Assembly (NCBI GenBank): GCA_030142905.1
Contig: JASJOG010000080.1
Coordinates: 1,211,001-1,275,000 of the forward strand
Reading direction: 5' to 3'
DNA from: Heliopora coerulea
Taxonomy: Eukaryota; Cnidaria; Anthozoa; Scleralcyonacea; Helioporidae
DNA: 64,000 nt
Shown: piece by piece, positions 45,725 to 54,840 of the stretch
Layout of the letters: the number at the start of each line of letters is the position of its first letter
Position numbering within the stretch: position 1 is the first letter of the stretch
Made by a program: the position numbers and the translations under genes
Notes under the pieces: generated by a model
What the model was told of the DNA's origin: nothing
The model's input: the letters and a program-made list of their open reading frames with translations, nothing else
Database searches by the model: none

Positions 45725-46059
45725 TAATTTCCATAGTCGTCATTTGCCGCAGTGCCGGTGCAAACTTTAAATCTTTTTGTAACAACGAGCATTCTTCGGC
45801 ATTAACTCTTTAGCTCCTGAATTTTGTTCCTTTTGTTCTTTGTTCTCTTTGTTTTTCCTTTATTCACTCACTGGTTGTTTTGTTTCTTACCTGGTCATTT
45901 TGACCCCAATTCGTAGTTAGAGTTAAGGCTCTGCTTGAAAGGTTTATCGCCCATTTTAATTTGTCAACAGAATCTTTTTCCATATCAACTCTCTGTCCGT
46001 TCCAAGCACTGAGTATCTCTTTATAGAGAAATAGGCAAACAAAATATAAAAGTTGAAAA
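45725..46059. other. Spacer between Penelope-like and LINE remnants
   Basis: Probably the 5' end of the Penelope-like element (on the minus strand) abutting the 5'-truncated LINE. No separate gene. Confidence 0.4.
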
Positions 46060-46069
46060 CACTCCATCA

Positions 46070-46575
46070 ATGGAAGAAGTCGAAAAGTTCTGGGAAAAGA
46101 TATGGAGTACACCAAAAGAGCATAATGAAAACGCGGAATGGATAGAACGTGAAACCGAGAGAATGAGTGCCACACCAACTCAAGAATGGCAAGACATAGC
46201 TAGAGAACAAGTCAGACAAGCACTGCGAAAATCTCAGAAATGGGAATCACCTGGTTTAGATAAAGTCCTTAACTTTTGGCTTCATCATCTGCATTGCACT
46301 CATAAATTCCTTGTTCTTGGCTTCATCATCTGCATTGCACTCATGCTCAAGCCTTATCACATCCCATGAGAAACCCGAATGAAATGCCGGTATGGCTCTC
46401 ACAAGGCATGACTTTTTTGTTGCCCAAGAATGATGAAACAGATAATCCTAAAAACTATCGACCAATTTCATGCTTATCCACAACACATGAACTCTTGACC
46501 TCCATAATCACAGAAATAACATATTCCCATTTGGACCAAAACAATATATCACCTCTTGAGCAGAAGGGATGCTGA
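46070..46575 (+). pseudogene. LINE reverse transcriptase, N-terminal part
   Basis: First frame: EEVEKFWEKIWSTPKEHNEN to KWESPGLDKVLNFWLHHL. Then a direct duplication of about 43 bp (ttggcttcatcatctgcatt at 46276 and 46319) shifts the reading. The second frame resumes WLSQGMTFLLPKNDETDNPK and NYRPISCLSTTHELLTSII (RT motif 1 region), ending at a TGA after LEQKGC. Typical order for RT domain 0 to 2a. Confidence 0.82.
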
Positions 46576-46624
46576 CGGGGATCCTATGGGCGCAAAGATC
46601 ATTTTTAAATAAATAAGATGATTC

Positions 46625-47796
46625 CAGAAAATTGCGTTACCAGGAAAAGAAACTTAAGCACGGCCTGGATAGATTACAGGAAGGCCTTTGATAGTGTTCC
46701 ACATTCCTAGATAATTAAGTCTCTCGAAATATACAAAGTATCGCCAGTAATTACAAATTTCCTAAAACAAGGGATAAATCTCTGGAGAACAACGCTGTAC
46801 TTAAATCATGCAAATGGAATGGCTAACTCTCGTAAGATTCCAATTAATCGAGGAATATTACAAGGTGACTCCCTTTCTCCCCTCCTATTTTGTATTGCAC
46901 TTATACCTCTTTCAATGGAGCTAAATAAAACATGCTATGGATATCAAATAAAGGAAAATACGTTTAACCACCTTTTTTATATGGATGACTTGAAACTTTT
47001 TGCCAAGGACGGCAAGCTTGAGGGCCTCTTAAAAACTGTTAAGTCATTCAGTGATGACATTGGTATGGAACTTGGCCTTGATAAATGTACCAAACTTACC
47101 ATTAAACGGGGGAAAATAACTGAAAGTAGAAACATTGATTTGGACGTGAGCACTAGAATTAAAAACTTAGAACAAGAGGAAACATATAAGTACCTTGGAG
47201 TTAGTGAGGGGGCAACAATACAACACAATCAATTGAAAGAAAAAGTCAGAAAGGAATATTATAGGCGACTAAGACTTATCCTGAATAAAGAATTAAACTC
47301 TAAGAACAAAATATCTGCTATCAACAGCTTAGCAGTCCCAGTGGTTCAGTACAGTTTTAACATCTTAAACTGGACACTGAATGATATCAAACGAATGGAC
47401 ACGAAAACTCGTAAACTCCTCACCTGCCATCGTATGCATCATCCGAAAGCAGATGTTGATAGAATATACCTTCCTAGAGCCAACGGTGGAAGAAGTCTCA
47501 TTCAACTTGAAATGTCATATGAAATAACCACCATTGGACTTAAAACGTACTTAGAAACAACCAAAGACTGGATGCTACGGTGTGTATACCAACACGAGGT
47601 TAGAAAAAAACTGTATTCAGTGGTTAAAGAAAGCTCCAAGTATAGATATGAAATAGATATACATGAGACAGAAACACCAACAGATGCAGAGTTTCCAACA
47701 GTAGCTGCTCAAAACATCAAAATTAGAGCCAAAAAGCAGCTTTGGAGGGATTCAAAACAAGCTGGCAAGAGAATCCTTTACATGGCCAATACCTGA
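46625..47796 (+). pseudogene. LINE reverse transcriptase core and thumb
   Basis: After a TAG inside DYRKAFDSVPHS (motif A, about 46670-46710), a 325-codon open frame from 46819 holds GILQGDSLSPLLFCIALIPL (motif B region) and NHLFYMDDLKLFAKDG (YMDD catalytic motif, about 46970-47010), then LGLDKCTKLTIKRG and the thumb (EYYRRLRLILNKELNSKNKI, HHPKADVDRIYLPRANGGR). The catalytic Asp pair is intact. The frame ends at TGA 47794-47796, short of the zinc finger. Confidence 0.88.
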
Positions 47797-48521
47797 CTCA
47801 CACTAACCAAGCTGATGTTAACAAAAAACTCACCCATCAGTGGCTGCGCAGTGCAGGATTAAAGGCCGAAACGGAAGGTTTCATTCTTGCTGCCCAAGAT
47901 CAGTGCCTCCCAACAAAAAATTACAAGACAAAAATAATAAAAAATAGCGATGACCTTTTGTGCAGATTTTGTAACGCTAAACATGAAACTGTCGACCATC
48001 TGATCTCGGGACGCACAGTTTTGGCCCCAACTGAGTTCAAACAGCGACATGATAGAGTTGGACAATATATTCATTGGAAAATATGCCATCACTACGGAAA
48101 AGTGTCCAGAAACTGGTACGAGCACCACCCTGACCCTGTCACAGAAATAGGAAATAAACTATCCTGTGGGATTTCACCATACAGACAGACAGGACTATCA
48201 AAGCAAATAGACCAGACATAGTGGTAAGACAAAAATGGTAAACTTTGTTTATTGATAGATATGGCCGCACCAGCAAACTGCAACGTATCTACCACAATAT
48301 ACAAAAAACTCTCAAAATACAACGACTTAGAAATAGAGATCCAAAAAATGTGGGGTATGAATGTGACCATGATTCCAGTAGTGATAGGCGCACTTGGTGT
48401 GATAAACAAAGGCACTGAAGAATTCACTAATAGAATACCGGGACAGCCATGTCTAAGAGAAATTCAAAAAATTGTGTTGACAAGCACTGCCCACATTCTT
48501 CGAAGGACTCTGTCTATGTAA
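47797..48521 (+). pseudogene. LINE zinc-finger and restriction-like endonuclease domain
   Basis: In shifted frames: THQWLRSAGLKAETEGFILA, a CCHC-like finger (LLCRFCNAKHETVDHLISG: the expected second-last Cys region reads SGRTVL), HDRVGQYIHWKICHHYG, then RPDIVVRQKW, LIDMAAPANCNVSTTI and MIPVVIGALGVI to a stop at 48519-48521. PD..(12-16)..D..K-type spacing fits the nuclease of R2-like LINEs. Frame breaks near 48180 and 48235. Confidence 0.8.
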
Positions 48522-48705
48522 TCAATAACCGCATGTCTGGGTGATGTTTTTACGTGTAAACATACAAATTCAATCATTTTTTTTTTCTTTTTTTTTTTTA
48601 ACGGGTCTTTTAGCTGCTGGATGAAATCCAACATGACAATTGTATCCAGCCTTAGGTCTCTGGATGAGATCCGGTTGGATATGTAAACACAGACATCAAA
48701 GGAAA

Positions 48706-48741
48706 TAAAATTAATAATAATAATAATAATAACAATAATAA
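48706..48741 (+). repeat. (TAA)n 3' tail microsatellite
   Basis: taataataataataataaca-type run at the 3' end of the first LINE, consistent with a microsatellite-type tail. Confidence 0.85.
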
Positions 48742-48756
48742 TGGGACTTACGGGAC

Positions 48757-49204
48757 TTTCCGATACAAACGGACAACAAGCTTGATGATAATAGACCAGA
48801 TATAGTTGCAGTAAATAAATCTAGGCGGTCATGTCTGTTGATAGATATTGCTTGTCCCTTCGACACAAGAATTGTGAAGAAAGAGAAGATTGATGTGTAT
48901 CAAGATTTGAGACGAGTACTAAAACGACTGTGGAATCTCAAAGAAGCAAAGATTATACCGGTGATAATTGGAGCCCTGGGAACGATTGGAATGAATCATA
49001 GAAAATGGCTGGATCAGATTGAAATTAATTGCAGTGCACACCTCTTGCAAAAAGTAACTTTGTTAGGAACGATAAGAATAATTCGAAAAGTTTTAGATAC
49101 CTATGGGCAAGAGACTTGTCTTGATATCTAACTTATGTTAAGATCATTTACCAGTGGACATTTTTGTGCACTGTGAGAAGAAATAATAATAATAATAATA
49201 ATAA
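48757..49204 (+). pseudogene. Second LINE copy: endonuclease 3' end only
   Basis: A separate copy of the same domain: NRPDIVAVNKSRRSCLLIDI, ACPFDTRIVKKEKIDVYQDL, IIPVIIGALGTIG, and LLQKVTLLGTIRIIRKVLD to stop 49129-49131. It is uninterrupted here, unlike the upstream copy, and differs in sequence, so it comes from another insertion rather than a recent tandem duplication. It ends in an (AAT)n tail (49165-49204). Confidence 0.85.
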
Positions 49205-49337
49205 TTTCATTGAAATGTGCAATGTCTGTTGCGGCCTTCCCTGGCGGGATGCTGGAAGCCCGTAGCAGGGTGAGACCCCTTCCACTGTCCTTAGTTGGGT
49301 GGTGTGCGAGTCGTAATAATACTAATAATATTACCAA
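49165..49337 (-). mobile_element. (AAT)n tail joined to antisense retroelement 3' fragment
   Basis: The (AAT)n run serves as tail of the LINE fragment on its left. On the right it joins a minus-strand frame reading HHPTKDSGRGLTLLRASSIP, then DIAHFNEI and polyIle, which looks like the 3' end of another retroelement running into (ATT)n. Two elements therefore appear to meet tail-to-tail. Confidence 0.5.
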
Positions 49338-49339
49338 AA

Positions 49340-49571
49340 ATATTTAAAGGATCACCGGTGATCGACATGCAACGAGGGGTCTCCTCCCTCACTTTTACCC
49401 TGTGAAAATCTATAACAGCTACAATTTTATCATTCACAAACGACCGCATTGAACCAGTGTCAACTAGAGCCCGTTACTTTATACAGTCAATTGAACAGTC
49501 TACCACCGGATGTACCGGGATGGTATAAGTGTCTCCGTTAAGAGAACTATTATAACAGACATAATAGTTAC
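49340..49571 (-). pseudogene. Gypsy aspartic protease, N-terminal remnant
   Basis: Following Gag in a different frame: RALVDTGSMRSFVNDKIVAV, with the catalytic DTG at 49453-49461, then TPRCMSITGDPLNIF before the sequence ends at the element boundary. DTG followed by S is the retropepsin signature. The rest of the fold is missing. Confidence 0.75.
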
Positions 49572-50462
49572 TTACGGAGTGGCGGCACACAGGCGGGGCT
49601 TGGCCGCCCTTTGGTAGTTTAAAGACGTACAATCCCTGGCACGATGTTCTGATTGACCACGGTTGAAACAGTAGGTGATACTCGGCGGGTCACGTGATTT
49701 ACGGTTTCGGCAATCACGTGCGAAATGCCCCCTCTTTCCACAGCTAAAGCAATTGGTTGACGATCTCCCCGACTTCGATTGCTGCTCTTGGGTGGACTTC
49801 AGCAGCACACGAAGATGTTGTTGTTCGGTGGCGAGCTTCTCGACGAGTTGTGTGAGTTCGGTCAATTTATCCGCAGGGGCTGCGACAGCAGCAGTGGTGA
49901 AATCACCGCCGACATTCCGTTCGATGGTGCTCATATTGCGGGCGAAAAATACCATCTTTTCCAGTGTGGGGACCGTGTCATGCTCCAGAAGTTTGATTTG
50001 GAGGTGTTGGGGTAGGCCACGCATAAACTGGCGAGTGAGTAAAGCTTTTCGTTGGTCAGTCGTCAAACTGGCATTAGCCATTTTGAGCATCGCCTCCAAT
50101 TCCCACCGATAGACTGCGGGGTCTTCCCCGGGGCGAAAACACCTTGATTCGAATTGCCGGTAATGTTGTTCGCGCTCGGCTGTGGGACAAAGTGAGGCTT
50201 GGAGGTTATTCTTCAGGTGCTGGTACGTGGATGTTTGCTCGTCGCTCAAGGCATAAAAATGGGTCGATACACGTCCGCGCAAGAACGCCGGCAACTTTCG
50301 TAATCGTTCGCTGGCTTCCCAGTTGTCGGCGTGGCCACAAGAATCAAAGTGGCGCAACCACTGACGAAAGTCTGTTGTGCCATCATACCGATCGGGCATG
50401 ATGCTCAGTTTACTGGATGGTGTGCTCTCTTGGCTACTAGAGGCGCTAGGTTGCTGCGTCAT
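49572..50462 (-). CDS. gag: Gypsy Gag protein
   Basis: 296 codons, ATG to stop, uninterrupted. The central capsid-like region (LPAFLRGRVSTHFYALSDEQ, RQFMRGLPQHLQIKLLEHDT) is followed by two zinc knuckles. The first is a canonical CCHC (CFSCGKRGHFARDC); in the second, one Cys has become Arg (CFNRGQSEHRARDC), so only one knuckle can bind zinc. Gag would assemble particles and package element RNA. With pol missing the element is not autonomous, but this frame could still make protein. Start chosen as the first ATG after the primer-binding-like site. Confidence 0.88.
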   Translation of the reverse strand: MTQQPSASSSQESTPSSKLSIMPDRYDGTTDFRQWLRHFDSCGHADNWEASERLRKLPAFLRGRVSTHFYALSDEQTSTYQHLKNNLQASLCPTAEREQHYRQFESRCFRPGEDPAVYRWELEAMLKMANASLTTDQRKALLTRQFMRGLPQHLQIKLLEHDTVPTLEKMVFFARNMSTIERNVGGDFTTAAVAAPADKLTELTQLVEKLATEQQHLRVLLKSTQEQQSKSGRSSTNCFSCGKRGHFARDCRNRKSRDPPSITYCFNRGQSEHRARDCTSLNYQRAAKPRLCAATP

Positions 50463-50484
50463 TGTTGTGGAGAAAAAAAAAGTT

Positions 50485-50499
50485 CCTGCGCTGCCACCA
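50485..50499 (-). promoter_or_regulatory. Candidate primer-binding site
   Basis: Reads TGGTGGCAGCGCAGG on the minus strand, five bases after the LTR end. TGG is the expected complement of tRNA CCA-3'. The tRNA identity is not determined. Confidence 0.5.
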
Positions 50500-50554
50500 A
50501 AATATGTAGCGTATTACAGTACTAAAAGATCAACAACTCAAAGGTTATATGCAC

Positions 50555-50560
50555 TTTATT
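50555..50560 (-). terminator. LTR polyadenylation signal AATAAA
   Basis: AATAAA on the minus strand, about 60 bases after the TATA-like box and 50 before the LTR end, as expected for the R/U5 region. Confidence 0.5.
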
Positions 50561-50616
50561 AACACTCTTCAGCCATGCGCTTGTGTCCTCTCTGTCTCCC
50601 AGAAAGTCCACGCTAA

Positions 50617-50624
50617 ATTTATAC
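50617..50624 (-). promoter_or_regulatory. LTR TATA-like box
   Basis: GTATAAAT on the minus strand inside the LTR. Confidence 0.5.
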
Positions 50625-50795
50625 ACGATGAGAAACACGTGAACAAAAGTAAAACTACTTAGAGTTATTCTACAGTGATTGTACTGATGACAGTTCAATG
50701 TTCAAATTCCATCTTCCAGTACTTTTAAATGATTACATGATACCTTATATGTGGTCTAAGTTGATTAACCAAGATTGGTGACGGATTACGTTACA

Positions 50796-51419
50796 TGTTG
50801 AAGGTTGCCCGTAACGAAGTCTACATGGATTACCTTTTGTGATAGTTTGCTAAAGTGTAAGAAGTCTTCAAAGAAAGCGAGTGCATTCACTATTTCATCA
50901 GGAAACTCCGTTGCTTTGCTACTAGATCGACAAAGAAGACACAAGAAATCGTTATCATTTTCACATGTTTCACACCTATCCCATTTCGAAACGTTTCTGA
51001 TTCACCAATCTCAAACTCATTAACAATTCATGAGCAAAACGCAAAGGAAATCAGCACCGAGTTCGTAGTTTGGATATCTGATCTTCATTAGCATAAATTT
51101 TGATAACTTTAAACCCGATTTTCTCTTTAAACAAGGATTTGTTTGAGATCTAATATCATACACTTGAAAGTCGAGTTTCAACCAGATAACCAAACACCTC
51201 GAAGTTGGTTAAAAAACTCAGCCATCACTTTGTTTTTCAACTTACTTCTGGGAATATGGGTATCCAATGAAACATTCGTTCTCGTGTATGATATTTTACC
51301 TCCTAGGTACTTCATTTTATTCCATTCTATACTATGTTCATCTGGTCATATCAAGTTAAGTACACTTAACGCTTTTACTATATAGCTATGCAGTAACGGA
51401 TGCAGGATTATCCGACAAC
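50796..51419. other. Non-coding stretch, no gene seen
   Basis: No recognisable content between the LTR and the foldback element. Confidence 0.4.
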
Positions 51420-52455
51420 AGGGCTCGAAAGTCAGACTGCCGGTATCTCAGCAGTCAGCATACCCCGGACACTATCCACTAGCAGATACTGTTCTCCCCA
51501 GACACTATCTCCTAGCAAATACAGTCTCCTGAACATTATCTGCTAAGCAGATAGTGTCCCCCTTTGCAGATTCTGCCCCCTTTCATAGATTCAAAACTAG
51601 TGCGGTAACTTTAAGTTTTTACTTATTTTGACAGAAAATATGAAAGAAATTCCCAAGTCCAGGCGATCAGTTTCGTATAACTTATGACTTAAAATGGGAT
51701 ATGATTCACAAAGGCAGCTCTCAGCTCAGTTTTGATCTTTGGCTTCTGGTAATAACAGATATGAGTTAAAAAACCACGACCAGCCGACAACTTCAAAAAG
51801 TATAAAATAAAACATATTCCGAAAAATAGAGACATCTTGGAAAACCCAAGATATGAGTCAAAACAAAACGTCAAAGTCATTGCAAATCATTCTGTCTCAT
51901 GATGACTTTGTAATAAAGTCCAAATATCAGTCTCATACTCGTCTTGTTTTGACTCATATCTTGAGTTTTCCAAGATGTCTCTATTTTTCGGAATATGTTT
52001 TTTAGATATGAGTGATCAAAGCAAATACCGATAACAGGTTTCCAAATATCCAAACAACTCCCAAGGGTTTCACTAAGTAATGCAAAAGCAAAGGTTACGA
52101 AACCATGGGGGACAAAGAGCAGTTTCTGTGTTTAAACGAGATTTCAATAGGCTGGTAACTTTCTAAAAACATCAGTTTCCTAACTCATAAGTTTTGACTC
52201 ATTTTGTCACATAAACAAGTTAATTTTGTAAAATAAACGATTTGTCATGAAAGTCTATTTTTTAGTCTTTCACTTTCATATAGAGGACACTATCCGAAGG
52301 AAACCGACTAAAAGGGACTGTATCAGTTAGTGGATAGCATTCCAGTGGATCGTATCAGCTAGTGGATAGTATCCCAGTGGACTGTATCCGCTAATGGAAA
52401 GTGTCCCAGTGGACTGTATCCGCGCGGGTGGACACTATCTGCTGTGACACCGGTG
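51420..52455. mobile_element. Foldback element with inverted tandem subrepeats
   Basis: Left side (51463-51593) has repeated ggacactatccactagcaga-type units. Right side (52282-52445) has four or more inverted relatives (agtggatagtatcccagtgg, ggactgtatccgct), ending ggacactatctgct. Inside lies a second hairpin, arms 51809-51871 and 51944-52003 (about 95% identical, with gacatcttggaaaac). Tandem arrays in inverted orientation at both ends are typical of foldback elements. No coding sequence. Confidence 0.65.
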
Positions 52456-53249
52456 CTTGTCGAGTGAAGTGTGCCAACCTGGCTGTCGCGATCACGCAAA
52501 AACTATATTGAGCTTACTAAATCACTAAACTCTCTCGTACAATTTTTTTTCACCACTACGGTTCGAACAAGAAAACGTGAAAGTTATGGTAGAGGTTATA
52601 CTGTTACACTAGCAGGAACATTTACCCCGGTTCGAAGCCTAATCGTGACAGTAATGCTCACCTCTCGGGTATATATGATTCAACAAACACTTGTGTTCAC
52701 GTGATGCGAGCGATGGGGACGGGAAGAGGATGAAACCTGATCGCGAGGGGGGGGAGACACTAAATAGCCGGGATATACTAACAGCCTAGCTATATCCGGT
52801 ACTGACTACCGAAGGAATAACTTAAAATGCTTCGCACATAAATTCAAACCCATTTTATAGCTCAACATTTTGATGTTGCTCCAACAAGCAGAGAAAAGAA
52901 AATTAATAGACTCTTTCCATTTAAAAATCTTTACTAAACATGTTTGGCACTGGCTTATAATCTATCAATGGACGTTTCACATGAAATACAGTAGTTTTCT
53001 TCAGCAACAGGAAGTGTTTTTCAGCAGAAAGCCATGATTTGCTGAGAAAGACTATAGCATTTTAGTCGTGACGGCTATTTTTAGATAATAAATCAGCGTC
53101 AAACATTTTCAATAACGATTCTTAACATAATGCCTGTCTGCTACTTCAAGATTTTTAAAGTCCTTCAACTGGAGTCATCCACGTAGTATGTGAGAATTCT
53201 CAATTGCTTAGGACGTCTGGCTTTATCACAGCATTTCAGCTTGGTTTAC
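52456..53249. other. Non-coding stretch, last WASHC5 exon not found
   Basis: The final coding exon of WASHC5 (about the last 40 residues in the human protein) would be expected here on the minus strand, but I could not find it. Confidence 0.4.
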
Positions 53250-53404
53250 CTTCCTGTTGTAGAATCAATGGTTGATCGAACATACTATCCAAGACAGGCC
53301 AAGAACTGGTGTAGTTTCCATATGATATTGCTTTAAGACCGTAATTATCCTGACGACAAACGGAGCACAATCAATACCATCACCGAGTTTCCGAGGAACC
53401 ATTC
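53250..53404 (-). pseudogene. WASHC5: WASHC5 C-terminal copy, exon with three lesions
   Basis: Reads GMVPRKLGDGIDCAPFVVRI, ITVLKQYHMETT, then after one extra base (near 53309) FLACLG, TAG (53285-53287), YVRSTIDSTTG and donor GTAAAC. The phase-compatible acceptor position reads ..ATAGCG|GA, CG instead of AG. The nearest AG is two bases earlier and would shift the frame. Confidence 0.8.
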
Positions 53405-53539
53405 CGCTATAACGGAGGAAAGAAAAGCCTGATAGTACATAATGATTTTGCACGAAAACATGAAAAGGGCACTGAGACCTAAAGTTAGTTCCGTAAAAGT
53501 GCTCGCGGTAAATCAGGGGAAAATTCCAAAATCGTTTTT

Positions 53540-54010
53540 TCTTGGTTCCATTCATCTGCATATAGTCTTGTGAAAGATCTTTGGTGGCAGTGGCGGTGGA
53601 TAACGTTAGGTGGTTTTCACACATGTCACGTTAGGTGTGTAAGAGTGTTCATGGTAAAACAGAGGCAAATGCTACGTCGTTTTTCATCATGTTTGTTCCG
53701 CTCATCTGAATATAGTCGTGTGAAAGAAGTTTGGTGGTGCTTTACGTTAGGTGGTTCTACACATCTAATGTGAGGCGTGTAAGAGTTAAAACGTGTTAAA
53801 ACACAGGCAAATGCTACAGCGTTTTTGATCAATTTTGTTCCGTCCACCTGACTACAGTCGTGTCAAAGATCTTTGGTGGTAGTTCACGTGAGGTGGCTAT
53901 ACACACGTAACATTAGGTGTGTAAGAGAGTTTACGGTAACCAGGCAAATGCTAGATCATTTGTTGTGTTTCTTCCATCCATCTGATATAGTCGTGTGAAA
54001 GACTTTTGGC
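53540..54010. repeat. ~130-150-bp tandem repeats, 3+ copies
   Basis: The landmark gtcgtgtgaaag..tttgg recurs at 53565, 53715, 53857 and 53990; each unit also has gttaggtg.ttc.acaca and aggcaaatgcta blocks. Lies in the last intron of the WASHC5 C-terminal pseudogene, starting about 135 bases upstream of its final recognisable exon. Confidence 0.8.
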
Positions 54011-54641
54011 GGAGGTTCAGACTATGCATGGTCTGGAAATAACGGACCACTGATTACTTTGTTCAAAAAGTGAAGATTTTGTGGACAACATTCCCAACAT
54101 GCTGCTAAAAAATGTTCGATTTTTTTTTTAACAGATTTTTGGGTGGATACAAAAACGTTTTAAGCTGTGAAATTTGAAGTAAATTTTCAACTAAAGCAAG
54201 CGAAACCAAACGAACAGATTAAGCGGTTATACTCGATTATCGCTTATCGTCCCTTGAACAATCGGCCCCTGAATACTAATGAGTGGAATAAAGGATTTAA
54301 CGCTTCTGTTGAAACAATGAGTTGTGGGTGTTTCGTGAGATAATTCTAAGTATTTACTGTGTTGTACACGATGGATTGTTCTCTTGTTTTTTGCTTTGCT
54401 ATTTCATTTGTTCTGTCTTTGTAATTTGTTGTTGTATCATAACTGCATGCGAGAAAGGATGAAACTAACCTCAAATATTTAGAAAACGATAGACGATTGG
54501 AAAAACGATGATAATGATTATAATGGCAATGATCAAGAAGATTCGGAGGACTACGTGATTAATAACACAAAAATGGTGTTTAGACTTACCTAAAGATGAT
54601 GACGATTATGTAATAACAAAAAAAATGGTGTTTGGACTTAC

Positions 54642-54738
54642 CTAAATTTTTCACGTAAACTACTTTGGGTAGATGTGATATCACGCACATTGAAGTCAGT
54701 AAAGGAAGGAAGCTTGTTCTGTGTGTTGTCACGTAGAT
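54642..54738 (-). pseudogene. WASHC5: WASHC5 C-terminal copy, diverged exon
   Basis: 97 bp, acceptor ..cattag, donor GTAAGT. Encodes IYVTTHRTSFLPLLTSMCVI and SHLPKVVYVKNL plus one base, exactly the length of the human IYITTKRLPYFP..LQYNKNLG segment but with many substitutions. Weaker conservation than neighbouring exons suggests relaxed constraint. Phase fits the previous exon. Confidence 0.75.
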
Positions 54739-54840
54739 CTAATGAACAAACGGCAGAATACTCTGAGATTAGAACCATCAAAGTCATGTACATCTAATGA
54801 ACAAACAGTACAGCATTCTGAGACTAAGCTCATCAAAATC
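54737..54840. repeat. ~55-bp tandem duplication at exon edge
   Basis: atctaatgaacaaac recurs at 54737 and 54792, with ttctgaga and catcaaa following each. The first copy includes the acceptor of the 54642-54738 exon, so the duplication also copied an acceptor-like sequence. Confidence 0.65.

Larger units (their letters stand above)
46060..48746 (+). mobile_element. R2-type (restriction-like endonuclease) LINE, 5'-truncated and broken
   Basis: A reverse transcriptase followed by a C-terminal endonuclease, then a 3' UTR ending in a (TAA)n-type tail at 48706-48741. That 3' tail and the C-terminal endonuclease position fit LINEs of the R2/R4 group rather than APE-type LINEs. The 5' end is missing. 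The element carries a 43-bp tandem duplication, multiple frameshifts and stops. Confidence 0.85.
49338..50795 (-). mobile_element. Ty3/Gypsy LTR retrotransposon, 3'-truncated
   Basis: 5' LTR (50505-50795), primer-binding-site-like sequence, Gag, then the beginning of the aspartic protease. Everything after the protease start (reverse transcriptase, RNase H, integrase, 3' LTR) is missing, cut off at about 49338. Confidence 0.85.
50505..50795 (-). repeat. Gypsy 5' LTR
   Basis: 291 bp on the minus strand beginning TGTAACGTAATCC and ending TACGCTACA (TG..CA borders). It carries a TATA-like GTATAAAT and an AATAAA in the right order. Borders are inferred without a second LTR to compare. Confidence 0.7.

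Noticed and set aside
48092..48427. 111-residue minus-strand frame
   Set aside because: Antisense shadow of the LINE endonuclease region on the plus strand.
49675..50112. 145-residue plus-strand frame
   Set aside because: Antisense shadow of the Gypsy gag gene.
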